Of a DNA stretch of 64,000 nt, positions 1 through 8,600 are shown piece by piece; within the stretch, counting starts at the first letter, position 1; the number at the start of each line of letters is the position of its first letter. The notes beneath the pieces were generated by a model, which worked only from the letters and a program-made list of their open reading frames with translations, was not told the DNA's origin and made no database searches. Source of the stretch: Deinococcus aquiradiocola (GTDB lineage: Bacteria > Deinococcota > Deinococci > Deinococcales > Deinococcaceae); NCBI RefSeq assembly GCF_014646915.1, contig NZ_BMOE01000012.1, forward strand, positions 1-64,000, written 5' to 3'. The position numbers and the translations under genes were made by a program.

Positions 1-3000
1 AGGGTGTACGACACGGTCTCCCCGGGCCGGAAGTACGCCGGGCCCGCCTTCGTGATCGCCAGGTCCACGCTCGCCGGCACCGCGACCGAGATGGTGGCGA
101 CGTTACTGATGGCGCCGTTGTTGTCCTTCACGGTGTACTTGGCGGTGCTCGTGCCGTTGTTGAAGCCGGCCACCGGCAGGAAGGTCACGTTGCCGCTGTT
201 GTCCAGCGTGTAGGTGCCCTCGCCGGACACGACCAGCGTCTTGCCCGCGTTGCTGATGGTGCCGGTGCTGCTGGGGTCGAAGACGGCGCTCGTCAGGTCG
301 AGCGTGCCGGGGGCGGTGTCGGTGTCGTTGCCGGTGATGCTGAAGGTCACGCTGGTCAGGGGGTTTGTCGCGCCCGAGTCATTGACCGCGACCGGAGGCT
401 TGTTCACGGGAATCGTGTACGTGGCCGCCGCGCTCGTGGCCCCGTTGTCGTCCGTCACGGTGTACTGGAAGGTCGCGTTGCCGTCGAAGGCGGGGTTGGG
501 CGTGAACGTCAGGTTGGCAGGCGCGCAGCTGCTCGGCACGCTGGCGATCGCCGTTCCGCTGCACGACAGGGTGCCCATGGCGGCCGTCGGCAGGGTCGTG
601 ATGGTGTACGTCACCACGGTCCCGTCAGCGTCGGTGCCGCTCAGGCCCGGCGTGAGGCTCACCGCGCCCGCCGTGCTCGTCACGACGGCGTTCGTGACGT
701 TCGCGGCCACCGGCGGCTGGTTCGTCACGGTCACGCTCAGGGTGGCCGCGTTGCTGACGTTGCCGGCCGTGTCGGCCACGGTGTACTTCACGGGGGTCGC
801 GGCGCCCGCGAAGCCAGCCGTGGGCGTGAACTGCACGCTGCCGTTCGCCTGCACGGTGTACGTTCCCTGGCCGGTCACGGTGAGGGTCTTGCCGCCGTTG
901 CTGACGGTGGCCGTGCCCGGCTGCCCGGCCGTGGGGAACACGACGCTGGCCGGGTCGATGGGGAGGGTGCCGGGCGTGTCGTTGGTGGCTCCGGCGAGCG
1001 TGACCGCCGTCCCTTTGGGGGTGGTGGCGGTGTCGGCCGTGGCGGTGGGCGCCGTGATGGCACTCACTGTGGCGGTGATGCTGGCGGGGGTGCTGGTGAG
1101 GCCCGCGCCGTCCACGAAGGTGTACAGCACCGGGTTCAGGGTGCCCGTCCTGCCCAGCGCGGGCGTGAAGTCCACCGTCCCGTCGGTCTTGATGGTGTAC
1201 ACGCCGTCCGCGTTGGTCAGGGTCTTGCCGCCGTTGCTGACGACGCTTCCCGTGGGCTGCCCCGTACTTGGGAACAGCAGGCTGGTGAGCACCTTGCCGG
1301 TCCCGATGTCGTTGTTCAGCACCGGGATGTTCACCAGCGTGCTGGGCGCCGTGGTGGCGGTGTCGTTCACGCCCACCGGTTTGATGTTGATGCTGGTGGG
1401 GTCGCTGGCCGTGTCGTTGGCGGTGTTGGTCTGCCCGCCGCCGCTGACGGTGGCGGTGTTGGTGACGCTGGTCGGGGCGTTGCTGGCCACGGTGACGGTC
1501 ACGGTGATGACCGGGTAGCTGGCGCCCACGGCGAGCGCGTCGCTGCGGGTGCAGGTGAGCGTGCCGAGCGTGCAGGTCCAGCCGCTGCCGCTGATGGCGG
1601 TGGCAGTCAGGCCGCTGGGGAGTGTGTCCGTCACGGTGACGGTGCCGGTCGTGGCGATGTACCCGGCGTTGGTGACGGTGAGGGTGTACGTTTTGCCGGT
1701 GTCGCCCTGCGTCCACGTGCCGGTGTGCGTCTTGGTGATGGTGAGGTCCGGCACGAGGGGCAGGTTGTTGTTGAATTCCGAGGTGTTGCCCACGAGGGTG
1801 GCGGTCGCCGTGATGGCGTCGCCCAGCGCGAGGCCGCTGACGGTGAGGGTGCCGGTGAAGTTGCCGTTCGCGTCGGCGGTGAGCGAACCGAGGTACGTGC
1901 GGCCCTCGCCGTGCGGCAGGGTGTTGCCGTCCCCGGCAATCACGGGTCCGTTCTGGTTGCCGTCGTTGTCGGCCTTGAAGATCTCGACGAGGGAAGCGCC
2001 GAAGATCGTCTGTCCGGCCGCGCTGCCGACGTAGCCGCTCACGGTGAGGCTGGTACCGTTGAGGGTCGCGGTGGTGAAGATCGGGTAGTCCTGCCCCTTG
2101 TTGGAGGTGGGGGCGGTGTTCAGGCCGTCGTTGCCGCTCACGCCGTCCGAGGTGGCGAAGGTCGTGCCGCCGATGTCGATGCCGAGTCTGGCATTGTTGT
2201 ACGTGGAGTTCTGCGTGAAGGTCACGTTGTACGTGGCGACGGTCTCGTCGATGCCGTTGCCGCCGCGTCCGCCGGAGCCGGTGGTCGTGCCGGTCAGGAC
2301 GTTGTGGCTCACCACGATGGGGTTGTAGGTGGTGGGGGATTTCTCGCTGCTGAGTTCGATGGCGTTCCCGCGCGTGTTCTGAACGGTGTTCTCGTCGATC
2401 AGCAGGCCGGGCGCGGCGCTGCTGGACGCGGCGGAACCGTTGTAGCTGTGCCAGATCTCGATGGCGTTGTCACCGAAGCTGCCGCTGCCGGTCGCGACGC
2501 CGCTGATGAGGTTGCCGCGCACCGTCACGTCGCTGTACGTGCCGTACATGAAGATGCCCTCGCCGTCCGTCTGCTCGCCGCCCATGCTGTAGCCGGTCAC
2601 GTTGATCTGGTTGCCCTGGATCAGCATGTTGGTCAGGGTGTTGGTCGCCGCGATGTTGTACGTGTTGCCCAGGATGGCGCGGTGCGCGAGGTTGCTGAAG
2701 AGGTTGTTGAGCACCTGGACGTTGGTGGCGTTGGTGGCGACGAGGGCGTCCGCGAGGCGGTTCCCGGCACCCATGTCGGCGTTGCTCGTCACGGCGCCGA
2801 AGGCGTTGTCGCGCACGACGGTGTTGGTGCCGCCGTTGATGACGACGGCCGCGCGGTTGATGCTGCCGCTGGAGGACGTCTGCGCGGCGTTCATGCCGCT
2901 GAACGCCAGGCGCTTGATGACCGTGCCGCTCGCCACGCCGACGCTGATGAGGGCGTTGCGGGCGCCCGCGCCGTTGATCTCGATTTCCGGTCCGGCGACG

Positions 3001-5582
3001 GGGGACACGCTGTACGTGCCGCTCGTCCCGACCACGGAACTCGTGCCGAGGCTGGCGATGTTGGTGTCCTTGAGGGCCGTCTGCGTGCCGCCGTCCACCA
3101 CGGTGTTGTTGGCGTACGTGGGGTTCGTCGCGTTCGCGATGAACGGCAGGTTGCTGGCCAGCACGATCTTGGCGGCCGCGCCGGAGTAGTTGGCGTTGGC
3201 CGTGCGTCCGAGCGGGTCGGCCGCGCCGGGAATGCTGAAGATCGACACCTCGTTCCCGGCCGTCTGCCCGACCTGCGCGAGGCTGCTGTTGTCGAGCGCG
3301 TTGCTGTTGACGATGAACTGCCGCAGGCTGCCCTGGCCGGTGTCTGCCGTGTTCACGATGGTGTCGAAGTTGAAGCCGAAATCCACGCCGCTCACGCTGG
3401 CCGTGCTGACGCTGATGCCCGCGATGGATTCCGCCCCGGCGGGGAGCGTGGTGGTGCTCAGGGCGGGGTCGGCCGCGCTGGGAATCTGCCCGCCGACCTT
3501 GTTGCCGTTGCCGTTCACGTACGTCTGTACCGGCAGTTGCGTGCAGCTGGCGGGAGGCGTGGTGACGTTCGCGGCCTGCGCGCAGGCACCCGTGCGGCTG
3601 GACGTCACGAAGCTGTTCACGATCCGGACCGTATAGTTGGCGGGAAGCAGGCCACTGAAGGTGTACGTGCCTGTCGCGTCCGTCAGGGCTGCCGTCACGT
3701 AATTGCCGCTCGCGTCGTACAGTTCGGCGCGCACGTTGGGGCGCAGGCTCATGCCCTGGCCTGCGTTGTACGCGCGGCCCGCTCCGCCGCCGTAGTTGTA
3801 GTCCTCGTACACGCGGCCCGTGACGCTGTACGTCCGGGCGGTGTTGGTGAGGGTGCAGGTGATGACGTCGCCGTAGACGGGCGTCAGCGTGAAGCTCTGC
3901 CCGGACCCGCTCGGCAGCGTGGTGGTGGACCCGGCCGTGCTGTTCGTGCACGTCACGGCCGTGTCGTAGTAACTGAGGGGCGACGTGCCCGCCGCCATGA
4001 TCTCCGTCAGGGTGTACGTCGTTCCGCTCACGACCGTGACTGCGCCCGTCCCGGCCGTCGTTCCTGTCCCGCTGGTGGTGCTGCTCGCCGTGACGGCCGC
4101 GCCGTTCTTCAGCTGCACCGTGAACTGGTCCGCGGCGACCACGCGTCCCGGAGCCGCGATCGTCTTGTCGAGGGTCAGCGTGGGGAGGCGCCGCACGGTC
4201 ACGGTGGTGGGGTCGTTGGTCGCGGCCTGCGTCTGGGCGAGGCTGCCGGTGGGGACCGTCCCGAAGCCCGTCGCGCTGGACACGGTGGGCGGGAAGGCGG
4301 TGGTGGTGTCCACGTTGTCGGAGGACTTGCTGGTGTCGGTGATGGTGGTCCCGGCCGCGTTCACGTAACTGCCGCTGGTGCTGGTCTGGTTGCTGAGCAC
4401 GGTGTTGTCGGCGGCGACCGGGTTGATCGTGACGGGAATGTCGACGCTCACCGTCCCGTTGACGGGCAGGGTCTGCCCGGCCGCGAGGAGGTTGGTGGTG
4501 GTGCCCGCACCGGTGTAGGTGGCGTCGCGCGCGGCGGCCGTGACGGTGCCGTTCAGTCGGACGGTCTGTGCGCCCGCGGCGGTGATGGTGACGCCCGAAG
4601 GCAGCGCGTCGACGATCTGGAAGTTCGTTTCGGCCACGTTGCCGGTGTTGGCGTACGTGACGGTGTACGTGAGGGTGTCGCCGGGCGACGCGACGCCGTT
4701 CCCGTCGGCGTCGGTGGTGAGTTTCACGGACTTGTAGCCGTCCACGATCGGTTGCAGGTACACGGCGTCGGTACTGACGAAGGAGTACGCGCCGAGTCGA
4801 CCGCAGGCAGCACCACAGCCGCCAGCAGCGCTGCCCTGCACGGCTCCGACTTCGAAGGTGATGGTGCCGGGGTTCACGTACTGACCGCTCACCTTGTACC
4901 TGGGGTCGACGGTGATGCCGCCGACGGAATTGGTGGCGAGGGCGACGCCGTAGTTGCTGCCGCCCGCGACGGGCGTTCCCGCGACCTGCAGGGTCGGTGA
5001 AGCCAGGCCGGAGGCGGTCGGGCTGACGAATTCCACGAATTCCCGCAGGGCGTTCGCGTCGGTGGTGGAGTTGGAGTCCGTGTCGAAGCTCGTCAGGTAG
5101 ACCGTGCCGTTCAGCGGGTTGAGGGTGGCGGTGCCGGGCGTGTAGAACTGGATCCGGAATTCCACCCAGGAGGTGCGGTTCGGGGTGGTGGCCGGGGCGT
5201 TCACGACGGGCGAGAACACCTCTGGGTGCGCGCCCGCGACGGCGGTGCCCGCCGCGTCCGTGTACGTGACAGCGTCGTTGTCGAAGGTGGCGCCCAGACT
5301 CGCGCCGCCGTTGAAGCTCACGACGGTGATGATGGCGTCCCGCTGGAAGACGCCGCTCCCAGCCCCGGAAACCACGTTGGTGTACTTGCACTGGCTGCCG
5401 ACCGTCACGGCGCACGCGCCGCCGCCTGCAACGTTCGTGCCCGCGCTGAAGGTGAGGTTCAGACCGGCGGCCCCTGCCGTGCCCGTGCCGAGCAGCGCGG
5501 CGAGCAGGACGAGGCCCGTCAGGAGTTGCTTCATGTACGCCAGCAGCGGCTGGGTTGGCGTGGTGTTCACGTTCCGAGTCAA
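1..5582 (-). CDS. Giant secreted surface protein with DUF11, beta-helix and CshA-like repeats (3' end outside window)
   Basis: The frame is open from about 5582 to the window edge, more than 1,850 codons, so the C-terminus is missing. After a signal peptide (MKQLLTGLVLLAALLGTGTA, codons 17-36) come, in order: a Gly/Asn-rich region; a DUF11-type repeat near 4750-4400 (SPGDTLTYTVTY); a SdrD-B/carboxypeptidase-regulatory-like segment near 3800-3600 (VTGRVYEDYN); an Asn-rich right-handed beta-helix region near 3350-2150; a second DUF11 repeat near 1720-1480 (GDTGKTYTLTVTNAGY); three or more CshA/Ig-like repeats (GTYT..GSV.FTP..Y.V.D patterns); and the start of another DUF11 repeat at the edge (FRPGETVSYT). 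This architecture suggests an adhesin or envelope-associated fibre. Start choice: TTG 5582 is the only candidate with a purine-rich site (GGGGGAA, 5-nt spacing). GTG 5570 and ATG 5534 are in frame, and ATG 5534 gives a more canonical signal peptide. It is last in a minus-strand run of four envelope genes. Confidence 0.85.
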   Translation of the reverse strand, partial: MTRNVNTTPTQPLLAYMKQLLTGLVLLAALLGTGTAGAAGLNLTFSAGTNVAGGGACAVTVGSQCKYTNVVSGAGSGVFQRDAIITVVSFNGGASLGATFDNDAVTYTDAAGTAVAGAHPEVFSPVVNAPATTPNRTSWVEFRIQFYTPGTATLNPLNGTVYLTSFDTDSNSTTDANALREFVEFVSPTASGLASPTLQVAGTPVAGGSNYGVALATNSVGGITVDPRYKVSGQYVNPGTITFEVGAVQGSAAGGCGAACGRLGAYSFVSTDAVYLQPIVDGYKSVKLTTDADGNGVASPGDTLTYTVTYANTGNVAETNFQIVDALPSGVTITAAGAQTVRLNGTVTAAARDATYTGAGTTTNLLAAGQTLPVNGTVSVDIPVTINPVAADNTVLSNQTSTSGSYVNAAGTTITDTSKSSDNVDTTTAFPPTVSSATGFGTVPTGSLAQTQAATNDPTTVTVRRLPTLTLDKTIAAPGRVVAADQFTVQLKNGAAVTASSTTSGTGTTAGTGAVTVVSGTTYTLTEIMAAGTSPLSYYDTAVTCTNSTAGSTTTLPSGSGQSFTLTPVYGDVITCTLTNTARTYSVTGRVYEDYNYGGGAGRAYNAGQGMSLRPNVRAELYDASGNYVTAALTDATGTYTFSGLLPANYTVRIVNSFVTSSRTGACAQAANVTTPPASCTQLPVQTYVNGNGNKVGGQIPSAADPALSTTTLPAGAESIAGISVSTASVSGVDFGFNFDTIVNTADTGQGSLRQFIVNSNALDNSSLAQVGQTAGNEVSIFSIPGAADPLGRTANANYSGAAAKIVLASNLPFIANATNPTYANNTVVDGGTQTALKDTNIASLGTSSVVGTSGTYSVSPVAGPEIEINGAGARNALISVGVASGTVIKRLAFSGMNAAQTSSSGSINRAAVVINGGTNTVVRDNAFGAVTSNADMGAGNRLADALVATNATNVQVLNNLFSNLAHRAILGNTYNIAATNTLTNMLIQGNQINVTGYSMGGEQTDGEGIFMYGTYSDVTVRGNLISGVATGSGSFGDNAIEIWHSYNGSAASSSAAPGLLIDENTVQNTRGNAIELSSEKSPTTYNPIVVSHNVLTGTTTGSGGRGGNGIDETVATYNVTFTQNSTYNNARLGIDIGGTTFATSDGVSGNDGLNTAPTSNKGQDYPIFTTATLNGTSLTVSGYVGSAAGQTIFGASLVEIFKADNDGNQNGPVIAGDGNTLPHGEGRTYLGSLTADANGNFTGTLTVSGLALGDAITATATLVGNTSEFNNNLPLVPDLTITKTHTGTWTQGDTGKTYTLTVTNAGYIATTGTVTVTDTLPSGLTATAISGSGWTCTLGTLTCTRSDALAVGASYPVITVTVTVASNAPTSVTNTATVSGGGQTNTANDTASDPTSINIKPVGVNDTATTAPSTLVNIPVLNNDIGTGKVLTSLLFPSTGQPTGSVVSNGGKTLTNADGVYTIKTDGTVDFTPALGRTGTLNPVLYTFVDGAGLTSTPASITATVSAITAPTATADTATTPKGTAVTLAGATNDTPGTLPIDPASVVFPTAGQPGTATVSNGGKTLTVTGQGTYTVQANGSVQFTPTAGFAGAATPVKYTVADTAGNVSNAATLSVTVTNQPPVAANVTNAVVTSTAGAVSLTPGLSGTDADGTVVTYTITTLPTAAMGTLSCSGTAIASVPSSCAPANLTFTPNPAFDGNATFQYTVTDDNGATSAAATYTIPVNKPPVAVNDSGATNPLTSVTFSITGNDTDTAPGTLDLTSAVFDPSSTGTISNAGKTLVVSGEGTYTLDNSGNVTFLPVAGFNNGTSTAKYTVKDNNGAISNVATISVAVPASVDLAITKAGPAYFRPGETVSYT

Positions 5583-5602
5583 GATGGTTCCCCCGTGGTG
5601 TC

Positions 5603-5630
5603 GCCGCGCAGAGGCCATCCTCTGCGCGGC
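5603..5630 (-). terminator. 12-bp perfect hairpin between two surface-protein genes
   Basis: GCCGCGCAGAGG and its reverse complement flank a CCAT loop. The hairpin lies 67 bases after the stop of the beta-barrel gene and just before the start of the giant surface gene. There is no clear U-tract, so it could be a terminator, an attenuator or an mRNA stabiliser. Confidence 0.5.
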
Positions 5631-5696
5631 GTGTCGATTGGTGTCAGGCGGTGGGGGACTGCGGGTGCTGGGGCCATTCTCTGGCGGTCACGGGCG

Positions 5697-8600
5697 TCAT
5701 TTCCCGGTGCCGAGTTCCGTTTCGTCGAGCGTGAGGTCCAGGCGCAGGTACAGGCCGGGGCGGGTGTACGCGCCGCTCTGGCCGCTGAGGCCGTCGAAGC
5801 CCGCGAAGTTGTAGCCGACGCTGACCCACGTGCCGGGCAGGGCGCGGAGGCTGCCTTCCAGGCCGTAACCGATCTGGGTGGTGCCGGTGGCAGGCTGGAT
5901 GAGGGCGCGGCCCCACGCGCCGACGCCGAGGTCGCTGGTCAGGTAGTACGTGCCGCCGAGGCTGGGCTGGTACGTGAAGCTGTCGGGGTCGTTCAGCAGG
6001 GTGCGGCTGTCGAGTCCGGCGCGGACCGCGAAGCGCGGCTGGTGGTACTCGGCGCTGGTCCCGGCGCTCAGTTCCGGCTGGCCGCCGGAGAGGCTGCCCT
6101 GCGTGTAGCGCAGGTAGCCGAGGCTGTTCCAGGGGCCTTCGCGGTAGGCGTAGCCGAGCGCAGCGCGCGCGCCGGGGTTGGTGCTGGTGAGGTCGAGGGT
6201 GCCGTCGGCGGTGAGGGTGAGGTTGCGGCTGAGGCTGCCGGTGATGCCGCCGCGCAGGACGGTGTTCAGGATGCCGGAGCGGAAGGCGACGTCGCCGCCG
6301 ACGCTGGCGCTGAGGGTGTCGGTCTGGTAGCGGAGGTCCGCCCCGGCCGTGGCTTCGTTGCTGCCTTTGCCGAGGTCGCGCAGCAGGGCGCCGCGCAGGC
6401 CGAGCGTGAGGTGGTCGTTGAGCGGGAGGCTGGTGTCGACGCCGAAGCGGGCGCGGTTGCCGGTGCCGCTGGCGTTGGGGAGTTCGTAGCTGACGGCGTA
6501 GTTGGTGTTGCCGAGCGCCGTTTCGAGGGTGAGGGCGGCGACGTTGTCCCCGCCCCAGGTGAGCGTGTCGCGCAGGCCGAGGTACACCTTGCCGATGGCG
6601 GTCTTCGCGGCGAAGTCCGTGACGGGTTTCAGGTTGCCGCTGAGCGGCTGGGTGTGCGTGACGTCCACGTCGAAGGGCGCCTGGTGGTAGCCGACGCTGC
6701 CGACCACGCCGACGCCGTTCACGTCGCCGAACGCGGCCTTGATGCCCGCGCCGACGCTGAAGGGCTGGAAGCGGTAGCTGGCGCGGGCGCTGACGCTGCC
6801 GCCGGTGTTGTCGAGGACGCCCTGCCCGGTCTGGCCCTGTCCGGCGGGGAGCGCGTGGTATTCGGCGTCGACGGTCGCGCCGAGGACGGGCGTGAAGCGG
6901 GTGGTGACGTTCGCGCGGAGGTTCGTGCCGACGCTGAAGGTGTTCAGGCCGTCGTAGCCGCTGTCCTGGTAGCGGGCCTGTGCGGTGGCGGTGGTGTCGC
7001 CGAAGGCGGCGCTGAGGTCGGCGCTGAGCTGCACGCCGCCCGCGTACGCGGCGAGGCCGCTCGCCTGGACGGTGCCGTTGTCGAAGGCGCCGCGCACGCC
7101 GGTCGTGAGTTTGCCGTCGAGGCTCACGACGGCCGCGCCGACACTGAAGGTCGGGGCGACGTAACGCGCTTCGGCGCCGTACGCGAGGGTCCGGCCGAGC
7201 CTGGGGTCGGCAAGGCGGTAACTGGCGAGGATGCTGAGGTCGTTGAGGGCGTCGTCGAGGCGTTCCAGGCCGCGCGTGAGCGTGATGACGCCCGTGTCGG
7301 GGTCGAGGGTGTAGTCGACGTAGCGCGTGAGGGTGCTGCGCCTGAGTTCCTGGCCGTTGCGGCTGGTGATGAGCTGCAGGCTCTCGCTGTCCTGCACGAT
7401 CAGGCCGCTCTTGAGGCGCAGGAGGCGCGTGCCGTTGGGGATCAGGGTTTCGCTCTTGAGGTCGCCGGGCACGAAGGCGGCGAAGGCGGCGACGCTGGGG
7501 TTGGTCTTGCTGTACCCGGAGAGCGCGGTCAGGTTGTCGCCGAGGCTGAAGACCGTGATGGGCAGGCTGCCCTGGCGGTACTGCGCGTGGAAGGCGGGGT
7601 GGTCGTAGTTGAAGGCGACGGGGTCGATGCCCTGCAGGGGGATGGTCTGGGTGCTGCTGTCGCCGTAGGCGGGGTAGCGCAGGTAGGGGTTGGTGCTGGT
7701 GGGCAGGCCGTCCTTGTCGGCCGCGACGTACAGTTTGCCGCCCAGCAGGGGGCCTTCGTAGTACGCGCGGGCCTGGACGCTGAGGCTGGCGGCCGCGTTC
7801 TGGTTGCCGAAACCGAGGGTGGCGCTGAGCGTGCCGACGCCGACGCGGCCCTGGTCGGGCACGATCTGGAAGCGGCTCGTCTGGGGTTTGCCGCCCACGA
7901 TGACCGTGAGGGCGAGCGCGGTCGGGGTGGCCTGCGGGGCCAGGACGAGTTCGCCGGCGCCGTCCTTGAGGGCGATCTGGTAGCCGGCGTCGTTGGCGCT
8001 CGCGTCGGGCGTGAGCGGTTCGAGGGTGCTGGCGACGCTCAGGTAGCGTTCGATGCTGCCCTGTCCGGCCGCGTCGAGGGACGTGACCTTGAAGCGCAGG
8101 GGGGTGGTGCCGTCCGCGACGACGTTCACGGGCGTGAACGTGACGCGGGTGGCGGCGCCCGCGTAGTACACGGTGACGGTCTGATCGCCCAGCTGGATGA
8201 CGTTGCGGCCGGGTGCGACGGGCACGCCGACGTAGTCGAGGCGCTGGCGGCCGGTGTCGGTGTCGGTGGTGCGGCTGCCGATCTGGCGGGCGGGGAGCGG
8301 CTGGCCGTTGATGGTGGGGGCGAGCGTCTGGTCCAGGGGGCCCTCGACGGTGACGGTGACGCGGTCGCGTTCGCGGAACACGGTGCCGGCGAGCGGGAGT
8401 TTGATGTCGCCGGGGTTCTCGCTCGGCTGGTCCTGCGTGACGCTGCCGAGCGGCTGCGCGCCCGCGAGGTCGCTGAGGGAGAAGGTGCCCTGCAGCACCT
8501 CGTCGCGCTCGCGGGCGTAGCGGGCGAGGAGGGCGGGGCGGGCCAGGGCGGGCAGTTCGCCGGTGTGCGTGAGGTCGTAGCTGACGACGCCGCTCTGCTG

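Noticed and set aside
1725..5415. Very long open frames opposite or out of frame with the surface protein gene (for example about 1,090 codons plus strand, 980 codons minus strand).
   Set aside because: Low-complexity Arg/His/Gly/Val composition, no ribosome sites, and they cover a clearly coding frame with DUF11 motifs. GC-rich DNA produces such frames.
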